DNA of 64,000 nt, taken from the NCBI GenBank assembly GCA_037447655.1, contig JBBHKE010000463.1, forward strand, positions 1 to 64,000. The letters run 5' to 3'. The notes beneath the pieces were generated by a model. It was not told where the DNA came from, ran no database searches, and saw only the letters and a list, made by a program, of their open reading frames with translations. Each line of letters opens with the position of its first letter. Position 1 is the first letter of the stretch. This DNA is from Zygnema cylindricum. Taxonomy: Eukaryota; Streptophyta; Zygnematophyceae; Zygnematales; Zygnemataceae. Shown here piece by piece: positions 24,048 through 35,400 of this stretch. The position numbers and the translations under genes were made by a program.

Positions 24048-26149
24048 CAAGGAGACGGTGAAGGACATGAGAAAATAATCTTTCTGGAGAATTGAGGAGG
24101 GCACAATAATTCCGATGACTTAAGCTGAGTATTACTTGCGAAGAGGACAATTCTCCATTTCTTCCCCTCGTGCGGGACTCACCTTGTGCAACGCGCTGAC
24201 TGTTTCGTCATTTCCAAGATTAAAGAGGGTTGGTCTCAAAAATGAGAGGATTTGAAGATGAACGGGATTGAGAAGCATGTGTGGTTTCATCCGAGTGGCA
24301 AGGGTTGGTATGAGAAGCTACTCGGGACCGGGAAGGCTTTCTTCCTCAAGTTGGCTTGCGATTTAATTTGCGAAGTCAACGCAATGAAGGATGACCATGG
24401 GATGGGTTTCGCCTCTAAAGGTATGATCCAATGGAGATTGTCATTAAAGAACGAGAATTGGGAGGAGAAAATGCTCACCCAAGATTTACAAATCATTATT
24501 ATAAAATGGCGATGCCATTTCGATGGCGATGATGTGCCAATTCCTTTTATTTTGTTCGAGGCATTCAAGATGCCGACACTCGAAGGATGAAGTTTTTGAA
24601 GACGCTGACGCTGAATGGGAGAACGAAGATTTTGAGTCTTTTCAAAATGAAGTGATCTAGTTTGTTAAGTGAAAAATCATGTTTAGCATAACATTATAGA
24701 AATAGTTTTTTTTTTTTATTATTGATTGTACTTTTGGATGGTTTGAGTGGTAATTGTACTCAGTGTTACTCAAAGTATGTCGAGTAAATTGTATCCATGA
24801 TAAATTTAGTATAATCGTATCCTTATTTGTTTATCATTTTGAAGTTTCTTATTGGATATGATGTATGGAAAAAAGACTTCAATGACACTGGATGTTACGG
24901 ATGTTTTCAGCTTGTTTGGGGAATCGTCGGTTTCATGTTGTATTTCACGTTTGAAGACAAATGCAATACATTGCTAGGTAAAATACAACATTAAGACAGT
25001 TTTAGTGACGAGACAGTCTCGTCGCTGAAGTGCATAAATTTGGCACATAAATCCAGCGACGATAACGTCTAGTCGCTGAATGGTAATTTTGAGGTAAACT
25101 AAGTTGAAACATTCAGCGACGAAAATAGATCGTCGCTCAATGATACAACTTTGTCCCTACTATAAATAGAAGGTATACATAGGCGTATTAATAGGAATAT
25201 CCTCTAAATTACTCGTGTTTGATGCGCAAATCATCTAGTATTTGCACAGATACGTAAATGTAATACCATTTTAATTTTTTCTTCCAAAAAAGTAGACAAA
25301 ACATCCACTTCTCCTCTTAAGTTTGGCTCGTCGACATCAAAATCAAGAATCATAACTCATTTGTATTTTTTGTATTTTTTGTATACTTTTATTTATTTCA
25401 GCACTAAAATGCCATTTTTTATAAATCTCGATATCAAAATAACCTCGAATCATAGTTTTTTATCAATGTCAATTTCAATTTATAAACAAAGCAAAATCAT
25501 ATGGAATACAAAAAAGGATAAACACACATTAAAAACAAAGACAAAAATATGGATAACATGAAAGAAAAACAAAACAACCAATTCTTTTAATCTATATTCT
25601 TTTCACGGGGCACCTAAAAATTGTACAAAAATTTACAAATGTACATATAAGCAATAGCTATGAAGATATACAAAGATATAATTGAAAACGGAACTAACGA
25701 AATCCTATCTCGGAAAAATACGGAATGAACAATCCTAGTAGAAATATAAAAGATTATTCCTATCTAGATTTCTCCATATTATAGTTGAATTTGTCACTTG
25801 TGAGGGAAAAAACAAAATTGAACAAACATCTATGCTACTCCTACCCTCCATCTTTTATAATCTTTCCTTTTTTATTTCCCCTCTCTCCTCTCTCACCTCT
25901 ACTCCCTTCCTTTCCTCGCCTCCCTCTTTCTTCTCCTACCTCACTTTCCCCCTCTCGTTCAAAACTTATTCTTTTATACTTTGATGGTTATGCTCATTTT
26001 TTCTATATGTAGAAGAAATAATGTGTACGTCACATCTGCAAATAAAACAAAAAAACAAGGAACCACTAACAAATTAGCAACCGCAATCAAAATAATTAAA
26101 ATGCAAGCAAAACAAACAAATAAACCACTATAAAAGAAAAAGTACAAGG
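24048..26149. other. Intergenic repeat-rich DNA right of the copia element
   Basis: No supported gene. A 112-codon frame at 24252-24590 (Trp/Lys-rich, no known motif) is open but isolated, without splice partners or a recognised family; it may be a remnant of a decayed transposon gene. A cluster of CGTCGCT motifs lies at 25005-25142, and the rest is AT-rich. Confidence 0.45.
25005..25142. repeat. Cluster of alternating AGCGACGA / TCGTCGCT motifs
   Basis: Five occurrences of the motif alternate between the two orientations in about 130 bp (TCGTCGCTGA, CCAGCGACGA, TAGTCGCTGAA, TCAGCGACGA, TCGTCGCTCA), separated by about 25-40 bp of AT-rich sequence. It can pair with itself in several ways. I do not recognise the element. 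Confidence 0.55.
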
Positions 26150-27310
26150 GGGGAGGCAGATTGAGAGAGACATAGGTAAGGGTAGAGGCATATAAGAGGA
26201 GGGGGAGAAGGGAATTGGGAAAAAAATATACGAAGAGAGAGGAATTGACGGATAGAGAGAGGCAGATTGATAGGGAGAGAGGGGAAGATGGAGATTGAAG
26301 GAGAGAGAGGTAAAGGTAGAGTTATAGAAGAGGACGGGGAGAAGGGAAATGGGAAAATAATATTGGGAGAGAGAGGGATTGACGGATAAAGAGAGACAGA
26401 TTGATATAGAGAGAGGGGGAGAGAAATATTGAGAGAGCGAGAGGTAAAGGTAGAGGCACAAAAGAGGAGGGGGAGAAGGGAAATGGGAAAAAAATATAGG
26501 AGAGAGAGGGATTGACGGATAGAGAGAAGCAGATTGATAGGGAGAGAGGGGGAGAGGCAGATTGAGAGAGAGAGAGGTAAGGGTAGAGGCATAGAAGAGG
26601 ACGGGGAGAAGGGAAATGGGAAAAAAATATTGGGAGAGAGAGGGATTGACGGATAAAGAGTGACAGATTGATAGGGAGAGAGGGGAAGATGGAGATTGAA
26701 GGAGAGAGAGGTAAAGGTAGAGGCACAAAAGAGGAGGGGGAGAAGGGATATGGGAAAAAAATATAGGGAGAGAGAGGGATTGTCAGATAGAGAGAGGCAA
26801 ATTGATAGGGAAAGAGGGGGAGAGGTAGATTGAAAGAGAGAGAGAGAAAGGTAAAGGTAGAGGCATACAAGAGGAGGGGGAGAAGGGAAATGGGAAAAAA
26901 ATATAGGGAGAGAGAGGTATTGACGGATAGAGCGAGGCAGATTGATAGCGAGAGAGGGGGAGAGGCAGATTGAGAGAGAGAAAGAGGTAATGATAGAGGC
27001 ATAAAAGAGGAGGGGGAGAAGGGAAATGGGAAAAAAATATAAAGAGAGAGAGAGGGATTGTCGGATAGAGAGAGGCAGATTGATAGGGAGAGAGTGGGAG
27101 AGGCAGATTAAGAGAGAGAGAGGTAAAGGTAGAGGCATAAAAGAGGAGGGGGAGAAGGGAAATGGGAAAAAAATATAGAGAGAGAGAGGGATTGACGAAT
27201 AAAGAGAGGCAGATTGATAAGGAGAGGGGGAGAGGCAGATTGAGAGAGAGTTATAAGGGTAGAGGTATAGAAGAGGAGGGGGAGAAGGGAAATGGGAAAA
27301 AAGTATTTTT
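26150..27310 (-). repeat. GA/CT minisatellite, nine units of about 134 bp
   Basis: The phrase 'gggaaatggg' recurs at about 26210, 26344, 26478, 26611, 26744, 26885, 27021, 27157 and 27287, giving spacings of 130-141 bp. Each unit also holds 'ggattgacgga', 'ggcagattga' and 'gtagaggcat'. Three long minus-strand frames (up to 336 codons, Ser/Leu/Pro-rich) are produced by the array and do not represent a protein gene. The array belongs to the right copy of the CT-rich element. Confidence 0.9.
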
Positions 27311-27770
27311 CACCATAGATTCAGTAAGATATAGAAGAGACAGGGTGGCTGGATGAAGAAACGGTAGATCGATAGGGAAGAAAGAGGGCTTAATGAGGGC
27401 GAAAGGGAGAAATATGGATGGTGGAGGAAGGGAAATAGGAGGAGAACGCTTGCGGTGGCGAAAATGGAATCCATGGACGAAATGTGGAACAAGAGACGGA
27501 GCTTTCGCTTGCTTCCTCTTGAACGGATTTTTTTTTTGTCAAAACGAAATGACGCTGTAAGCGTCAGATCCCACCAAAAAACGCTTGGTTGTGATTCGCC
27601 AAGAACGGATCCATTTTTTTATGGACTGTCCGCATTTGGCGTTTCCTCTCCCCAAATATCGCCAACGCCAAATATTGTTATTGTATACTATTAAATTCAA
27701 ATTATAACTTTAACTACGGATTTTTTGGGACATCGACCTCGTATTAAGATAAAGGTTTACTTTATTTTGT
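27311..27770 (-). repeat. CT-rich dispersed element, head of the right copy
   Basis: The reverse complement of 27460-27690 matches the head of the 16060-16921 element. It ends in an inverted repeat (ATTTGGCGTT near 27634 against AACGCCAAAT near 27661-27674) that can form a hairpin. Weaker similarity continues to about 27770. Together with the minisatellite this is the same element as at 16060, in opposite orientation and with an expanded repeat array. Confidence 0.65.
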
Positions 27771-27919
27771 AATGGACACCATATTACAATCAACATTTAT
27801 ACTAAATGGAACTATTTTTACCTTAATACCATAAAACTTTACGCTAATTGAACTATAAACATAAAATAGCATTAATAACAAGTATTACTGCCTACAAAGA
27901 ACCTACTTGGAGTTGATAA

Positions 27920-28074
27920 CCTATATACCAAAGTTACAGTAATACGCCGACGCTACATTGCATTCAGTTACGTTCATTAGCTGAAAAAGATGAGGACCTA
28001 TATACCAAAAGTTACAGTAATACGCCGGCGCTACATCGCATTCAGTTACGTTCATTAGCTGAAAAAGATGACTT
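27920..28074. repeat. Two-copy tandem repeat, 77-bp unit
   Basis: 27920-27996 and 27997-28074 are nearly identical. Each holds 'cctatatacca', 'acagtaatacgccg', 'cattcagttacgttcatt' and 'gctgaaaaagatga'. The few differences indicate a fairly recent duplication. Confidence 0.85.
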
Positions 28075-28437
28075 TCTTTAGGCGAATATGTTTGACGTTC
28101 ACACTGTCGACCATGCGGTTGTTGGTCAAATATGTGCGAACGTAACTTTTTACGACCCGGATTGAACCCTTTTTGAGACCGCACATTCTCATGCGTCCGC
28201 GGCTATTAAATATAATAAATTGTACCTTTTTACCTAAAAATATACGATTGTGTACGGTCTGACACTATCCGTACACCACACTAATTAAACGATGACGTAC
28301 TTCCTTTTGTACGATACTAAAAAATTAACCTTAAATAGAATAAAGAAAAAAATAGAATGAACTACGCTAATGGAGAATGAAAAAAAAGTGAGACGGAAAT
28401 AGTGTACACTACGCTAATAGGGATTGGCGGTGTACTG

Positions 28438-28648
28438 TACACCGCCAATCGTTATTAGCGTGTAAGTTTTTTTAGCGTAGACGAATAATTAGCGTGGTTT
28501 ACGCTAATTGGGAATTTGAAAATTTTCGAAGAAATCGTCTATTCTAATTAGGAATTAGGGTTTTTAAATGGTGTGGATAATTCATTTGAGAATAAAAAAA
28601 AGCGGGACGGAATTAGCGTACACCACGCTAATAACGATTGGCGGTGTA
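28438..28648. repeat. MITE-like element, TACACCGCCAATCG family (211 bp)
   Basis: The left end TACACCGCCAATCGTTATTA is mirrored by TAATAACGATTGGCGGTGTA at the right end, a near-perfect terminal inverted repeat of over 20 bp. A second element end (terminating in GGCGGTGTA at 28434) abuts it three bases away, making a palindrome at about 28412-28462. A remnant with the same end lies at 31220-31284. Confidence 0.75.
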
Positions 28649-29241
28649 TCGGTTACGATACACGCTCAGCCGTATTATATCAAAAGTTCAAAACCTTTGT
28701 TTATTCAGTTATATGGAAGGCAAAGTGCGGCAATGTTGAAAACGGAATCCTATTCGACCGGATTCCGCGCTACCTTTTCTAATATTCCAACGGTACGTAA
28801 CGTAACGCTGGTATCCTGGGACAGCCTTATCTGGCCGTAGGCTGATACTACAGTACAATACTCGTAATCCCCTAGTATTTTGTCCGTAATGGTTTTTTTT
28901 ACGTGTGTTGTACGTTTACTGATGGTATTAGAGGGGTTCAATGTCCGACGACGGTCGTACTTTAATATTTCGGTAAGCCTACATTTCGTGCGTCGGATTA
29001 AAAGCACTTTACATAAATGTCTCCCCCAATGGCAAAGCACCTAGTCGAGTCAGAAAAACTGCTAGACAACACGATATAAGGAACAGTAATATAGTAAAAG
29101 ATTTTATTTCCAAGAACGCGATAGTAATACCATCAAAGTACAAAATTTGATTGTCACTAAAAAGTATTGATGACCAATAATATATAGACAAGTATTACAT
29201 AAATAGATATAGATGTATAACATTAATATACATGTGTATTT

Positions 29242-29600
29242 CATAGTTCAAAAGTAGGCGTTTTTTTGTAGGCCTTTTGTAGGCCGACTTTAGCGTAAGT
29301 TGTGTTATGGGCTTTTCATGTGATCTTCTTAGATCGCTACTTTGATCAGCGACCGTCCGATCGTTTGAATCTGACGGTTAAAGTAAAAATTACCTCAAAA
29401 CTCACAGAAAATAATTTTTGTCGAATGTTTTCAAAATTTAGACATGACATTTAATTTCTATCGATCGATGTGCAACTCAACCCTGTTACTATTTTTTTTC
29501 ATTTTGCTACAAATACAATATGGGTCTTAAGGTCATATTGTATGTTTTGCGTACTATAGGCATATTGTATGGGCCTACTTTCACCTACTTTAAAACTATG
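29242..29600 (+). mobile_element. hAT-like MITE, complete (359 bp) with 8-bp TSD
   Basis: Termini are CATAGTTCAAAAGTAGG and CTACTTTAAAACTATG. The element is flanked on both sides by GTGTATTT (29234-29241 and 29601-29608), a perfect 8-bp target-site duplication. Eight-base duplications and short inverted termini starting CA are typical of hAT elements. There is no coding capacity. Confidence 0.85.
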
Positions 29601-29646
29601 GTGTATTTGCATAAATTTTACATATATATACAGCGATTTTCTTTTT

Positions 29647-30147
29647 GCGCGGCGAGTTTTTCGCGTATACTTGAAAATTTCACACGAATTGGACAGCCAG
29701 CGGAATTGTACTTACCTTTGCGTTTAATGACTACAGTACAGTACTGTACTTCGAGAATCTAATATATTGTTTTGTCGTGTAGGTCCAAGAAAAATACACG
29801 TGGGTGTGGTCCAACATAGTTGGTGGGTGGAAAGCCATTCCTACAATCCTCTGTGGCGTCAAAGGCTGAAATACTCCCTACGTGTGCCGCTCAGCGGAGG
29901 AAAGAACGAATAGTTTCCGCTTTGACAGCTAAGCCAAAGTGAGACCCCGCTAAGGGAACGGGTACATTTAGGGGTTTTTATCCACTCACCAACTATGTTG
30001 GACAACACCTACTTGTACTTCTTTCCATATACACGACAAATATATTTATGTTAAATTTCCAAAATAGTCACAAAAGTACAGGTAAGTACAATTTTGACAG
30101 TTGTTTGATTCGAGCGAATTTTCACAAGTAGACGTCTCCGCGGCGAT
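29647..30147. mobile_element. Fold-back element with long inverted arms
   Basis: 29647-29830 and 29982-30147 are inverted copies of each other. Paired landmarks, read toward the centre, are GCGGCG, 'ttgtacttacct', 'tgtcgtgta' and GTCCAACATAGTTGG. The arms of about 165-185 bp surround a loop of about 150 bp rich in GC and without a coding frame. A third, solo arm lies at 30690-30848. Confidence 0.75.
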
Positions 30148-30206
30148 GTTGTCGTTAAAAAAAATAAGCACATGAGTAGATATATTTTTAACATATTAAT
30201 ATAAAC

Positions 30207-30481
30207 CATAGTTCAAAAGTAGGCGTTTTATGGTAGGCCTTTAGTCGGCGACTTTATCGTAAGTTGAGTTATGGGCTTTTCATGTGATCTTCTTAGATCG
30301 CTACTTTGATCAGAGACCGTCCGATCGTCTGAATCTGACGGTGTAAGTAAATATTTTTGGTCCGAATGTTTTAACTGATCCGAATAGGTCCGAATACAAT
30401 ATGGGTCATAAGGGCATATTGTATGTTTTGCATACAATAGGCATATTGTATGGGCCTACTTTCATCTACTTTTGACCTATG
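30207..30481 (+). mobile_element. hAT-like MITE, complete (275 bp) with 8-bp TSD
   Basis: Termini are CATAGTTCAAAAGTAGG and CTACTTTTGACCTATG. Flanked by ATATAAAC at 30199-30206 and 30482-30489. It is a shorter internal-deletion version of the 29242 copy in the same orientation, lacking most of the segment between the 'gacggt' and 'gtccgaatg' phrases. Confidence 0.85.
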
Positions 30482-30689
30482 ATATAAACACATTTATAGA
30501 TATATATGTGTTCAAACATATTTAATTATTTATAACATATATGTATGCATATTTTACATATGTATTACCTTGTTACGTAGAGTCTGAAAAACTTGAGATT
30601 ACCCGAAATAGAATTGACGATCGGGTGAATCCGTGAATGTTAAGGGGTAAGCGTATTTGCTCACATGGTTTTTTTATATTTTATCGGCG

Positions 30690-30848
30690 CGTTTGCCGCG
30701 CAGATGATATCTTCATTCAGATCGGACAGCTGACGAAGCGTTGTACTTACCTGTACGTTTCTGACTGCTTTGGAAACTTGTCACAAACGTTTTTGTCGTT
30801 TATTTCAAAAATCGCACCAGATTTGGGTCCAACATAGTTGGCGGGTGG
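30690..30848 (+). repeat. Solo arm of the fold-back element
   Basis: Matches the left arm of 29647-30147 in the same orientation: GCCGCGCAG, 'cggacagct', 'ttgtacttacctg', and GTCCAACATAGTTGG followed by GGGTGG. I see no matching inverted arm downstream. Confidence 0.65.
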
Positions 30849-32319
30849 TACGGAAACGCCCTTTTTTTAAGGGGTTACTTCTAGGCGGTTTACTTCTTTT
30901 TAGGGTTTCTGGTTTAAACGCCTAAAACCAGCGGGTTGCTTGCACTAAAGGGGTACACTTAGACGCACTAAATACAAGACATGTTGTAATTTAGTATAGT
31001 GCGCACCGAATGGTTCTCGCCTTCTCGGGTCGATGAAATATAATCCTGAAAACATCAAGTTGTGAAATACTGAAATCATTGGCACTTGCGAAGTGCTAAA
31101 ACCCCCAATCGCCTGACGTCTCACATCGTTCAAACTTGGTGTCTTTATTTGCCGCATCTTCACGGTTCAAACAATTAGAATGTATGATTTTTTCCAAAAT
31201 TTTCAAATTCTTAAATAGCGTACACCACGGTAATTATTTGTATACGCTAATGAAACCTACACGCTAATAGCGATTGGCGGTGTACTGTACAGTACCGAGT
31301 CCATGCTCCCAAGCCAAGCCTCCAGTGCAAATGTCCTGTCGTGGAGGGAACCTCGCCTCGTGTTACGGACTTACGGGCATAAGTTGAGACGTGCGAAAAG
31401 ATTTGGAAACTCTAAATGCAATATGCACATACTATACGCGTACTATATCGTATGACATGCGTATAGTGTTAGATAACTACATATAGCGTTTCCAATTGTT
31501 TTCGCACATTTGAAATACGGCCATTGAAAGACCTCGAGAGTACAAGACCACGGTTACATGCCTCATTAGTTGTTCGTTTATTACGCTTTTTCTACTAAAT
31601 CCAGAAGGCGTCCCGCATGAGGTGGCACAGGTCAGGACGTTCCGGTTGTATAGCGTCACCGACAAAGTATGCGTCCGCATGTACGGATTGACCAATGAAA
31701 GGATTTTCTTATCCGGGCATCACGTGCTCTTTTTTTCCTTTTTTTTTGCCTTTAAGTACTACCTTTTGCTAGTTGTTTACTTGTACCTTTTTGTACGGTC
31801 GCAGGCCTAGGGTTTCTCATTATCGCTGACTCGCTGGCTTCCATCGTCCGCATAGGCGCATACCGATAACAAGCTCTTCACAGTCTAAATATTTTTGAAC
31901 TTTTGGAGAGCAAGAAAAGATATTTGAGCCGAAACTTCATCTTCTGGTTTGTTGAAGCTCCTAATAGCTGGTATTTGCGTCTGCTATAGCCTACGTTGGT
32001 GTTGCTTTGGCCGAATTTCGTGTCGTTTTTACCAATGGTTTTGTTGGCGCTTTCGGTCTCATTTCATTGAAACCAGCAAGTGAATAGCTTTTGTAGAGCT
32101 CATTTTTTTATTTGAGAGGCTGCTCCATTTGTGTTTCTAAGAAGGATTACTCTCGTTTTACCTACTACGGAATACTTCATGCACGTGTATTCATTTCCAG
32201 GTTTTGACTGATATTGTTCCTCATAGGCTTGAAGAGTCTGTACAACTTCATACCAAAAGTTTAAAGTTATCAGTTAGAAGTGACCTTCAACTACTGCTTT
32301 TTCTAGCTTTTGCCTCTCT
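30849..32319. other. Intergenic region 5' of the phytochrome gene
   Basis: No supported gene. It contains a remnant of the TACACCGCCAATCG family (31220-31284). From about 31850 the composition changes and the sequence probably includes the phytochrome promoter and leader. Confidence 0.45.
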
Positions 32320-32326
32320 TATAAAT
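32320..32326 (+). promoter_or_regulatory. Candidate TATA box of the phytochrome gene
   Basis: TATAAAT sits 112 bp upstream of the phytochrome ATG, following a pyrimidine-rich stretch. The spacing is plausible for a short leader but nothing else confirms it, and such strings are common in AT-rich DNA. Confidence 0.25.
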
Positions 32327-32437
32327 CCTATACAGACTCTTTTGAGCAATAACGTTGAGTCTTTTAGGTAGACTACTCAGCCGCTGTTTTGGTTGTTGTT
32401 AGGTGAGTGAGGGGGATTGCAACAAAACGCAAGAAAC

Positions 32438-35400
32438 ATGTCGTCCTCACATATGTCTAATTCATCCGGTGGAAGCTCGGTGAAGTCAAGAAGGGATGTT
32501 CGAGTGGCGCAAGTCAATGCAGATGCTCGGCTTCACCGAGCTTTTGAGCAGTCGGAAACTTCTGGAGACTCGTTTGATTATTCAAAGTCGGTAGACGCCA
32601 GCAAAGGCACAGGAGAATCCATTCCGTCGAGTACAGTTACAGCATATCTTCAGCGCATGCAACGCGGAGGCATTTCTCAGACGTTCGGGTGTATGCTGTC
32701 AGTTGAAGAAGGAAGCTTTAAAGTTTTGGCGTACAGCGAGAATGCTCTGGAAATGCTGGATCTTGCGCCCCAAGCTGTTCCTAGTGTCGGCCAGAAGAGG
32801 CTTCTTGGTGTGTTTAACAGCTTCCTCTTTTTTGTGCAATGTTTTCTGCATATTGTATTTCTGATTGGTTATACTTTTTGTGTAATTGGAAGTTGAGTAG
32901 CTATATTTTTCTGATTATTTTTCGTGTACTTGCATTTGTGGCGTGTTTGTTTAGTATTGAAATTGTTGCTGTGTTTACACAATCTATTTCTTTCCTAAGC
33001 TCAACCTTAATTCAAACGCAAATGCAACGGTGCAGATATTGGAGTTGATGCTCGTACTCTCTTCACTCCTTCTAGTGTTGCTGCATTGGAGAAGGCAGCT
33101 ACTGCCAATGACGTCAGCATGATGAATCCGATTTCCGTGCAGTGCAAGAACTCTCAGAAGCCTTTTTATGCCATCATGCATAGGATAGACCTCGGTTTGG
33201 TATTAGATTTTGAGCCTGTAAGACCTTCGGACCCTTCTGTTTCGGCTGCCGGAGCCCTTCGATCACACAAGTTGGCAGCCAAAGCTATTTCAAGATTACA
33301 GGCCCTCCCAGGTGGAGACATTGGTATTCTTTGCGATACGGTGGTGGAGGAAGTAAGGGAACTAACTGGTTATGACAGAGTGATGGCCTACAAATTCCAT
33401 GAAGATGAGCATGGCGAGGTTATCGCTGAAATCCGGAGATCAGATTTGGAGCCTTACTTAGGGCTACATTATCCTGCAACCGACATTCCACAAGCTTCTA
33501 GGTTTCTGTTCATGAAGAATCGTGTGCGAATGATTTGTGACTGCAATGCACCTCCGGTATAGAGCACAAACTATCCTCTCCACACAATTGATGAGTATTA
33601 GACTTGCTTGTTTCTCTCCGCTCGTTACCTAGCTTTCTTTGGGCAGAATTATTCTGTCCGAAACATATATTTTTGTTATTATATCACGGTTTCTTTATCA
33701 TTGTGCCCATTTCAATAGCTTGATTTTATGCCAGAACGGTTGGAGTTGCTGGAATGGTTACATTTCTTGCTCGAGACTGTGCCTATGTTGATAATAATCT
33801 TACTGTTGAACTCTGGGCATGTTTTCATCCTTGTCATTTAAATTTGCAAACCATCATGAAGTGCTTTTAGGAGCAGGAGCATTTTTTGACAAGCATTTTA
33901 CGGTGTTTTCCTCATGCAGGTGAAAGTCATCCAGGATCAAAGCCTCAAGCAGCCAATCAGTCTGGCTGGATCAACATTAAGAGGAGTCCATGGCTGCCAC
34001 ACCCAGTATATGGTTAATATGGGCTCTATTGCTTCTTTGGTCATTGCGGTAATTATCAATGACAATGAAGATGACGGGGCACCTGGTGGAGCCAGCCAAC
34101 AACACGGGCGTAAGCTCTGGGGCCTCATTGTGTGCCATCACAGTTCAGCTCGTTATGTCCCATTCCCTTTGAGATCTGCCTGTGAATTCCTCATGCAGGT
34201 AAATGGGGTTTTGCTGGTGCCAGTCTTCTTTTTCATGATAAAGGATAGTAGGCGTCCAAGTCTTTGTCTTGCAACATTTTGACTTGTTGGTGCGCAGCCT
34301 TCTCATGCTTATTTGCTTATTGGAGTTTTTTACCGTTCATGTTTCAGTTTACTATTTCTAGACCCTGCACTGTATTCACTGCTGTCCTCTTGCCACATTC
34401 AACTTATTGATGGTGCTGCAAGTGAGCTTACATTAATTTTTTTTATAGACTTGTCTCGTATTTGCATGTTCATACATTAAGTTCAGAGTAACAATGGGTC
34501 GGCTCCAGGCGGACAGGAGGACTTTATCCGTACAAAATGTAAGCTGGCTGACTTCTGAGTGATTTGATTGTTCCATAGGTTTTTGGATTACAATTAAACA
34601 TGGAGGTGGAGCTGGCAGCTCAGCTTCGCGAAAAGCATATTCTTCGCACACAGACACTTCTCTGTGACATGCTTCTACGTGATGCTCCAATTGGCATTGT
34701 GTCGCAAAGCCCCAACATCATGGATCTTGTCAAGTGTGATGGAGCGGCTCTATATTATGGAGGTCGCTTTTGGTTGCTGGGTGTGACACCAACGGAAGAC
34801 CAGGTGAAAGATATTGCCAATTGGCTACTTCAGTATCATAAAGACTCCACAGGGCTTAGTACAGACAGCCTTGCTGACGCGGGGTATCCAGGAGCAAATG
34901 ACCTTGGAGTGGCAGTATGTGGTATGGCTGCCGCAAGGATCACCAACAAAGATTTCCTATTCTGGTTTAGATCTCATGCAGAGAAGGAGGTGAAATGGGC
35001 CGGGGCAAGGCAGAATGCGGATGACAAGGATGATGCCCGAAAAATGCACCCTCGGTCATCCTTTAAGGCATTTCTGGAGGTAGTCAAGCAGAGGTCTCTG
35101 CCGTGGGAAGATGTAGAAATGGATGCTATTCACAGCTTGCAGCTTATCCTACGTGGGTCGTTTCAAGACATTGATGACATCGAAAACAAGCGAATGATAC
35201 ATGCTCGGCTGAATGACTTGAAGTTGCAGGTTTGTCACAATCTGAGGCCAGCAAGTCTTTCATTGCTCGAACCCTCGAGTGGAAGAGAACATGTGAAACA
35301 AAATGAGCAACTGTCCTTGTTGTCATTTCTGAACGTGTCTGCTGTTGTTGCAAGGATGAGATTTGTTCTTGTTGTTTTATGTTGTGCACAGGCTCCATTT

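Noticed and set aside
26096-27138. Long minus-strand frames (up to 336 codons) rich in Ser, Leu and Pro
   Set aside because: They lie entirely in the GA/CT minisatellite, repeat with the same 134-bp period and overlap each other in different frames; they are low-complexity artefacts.
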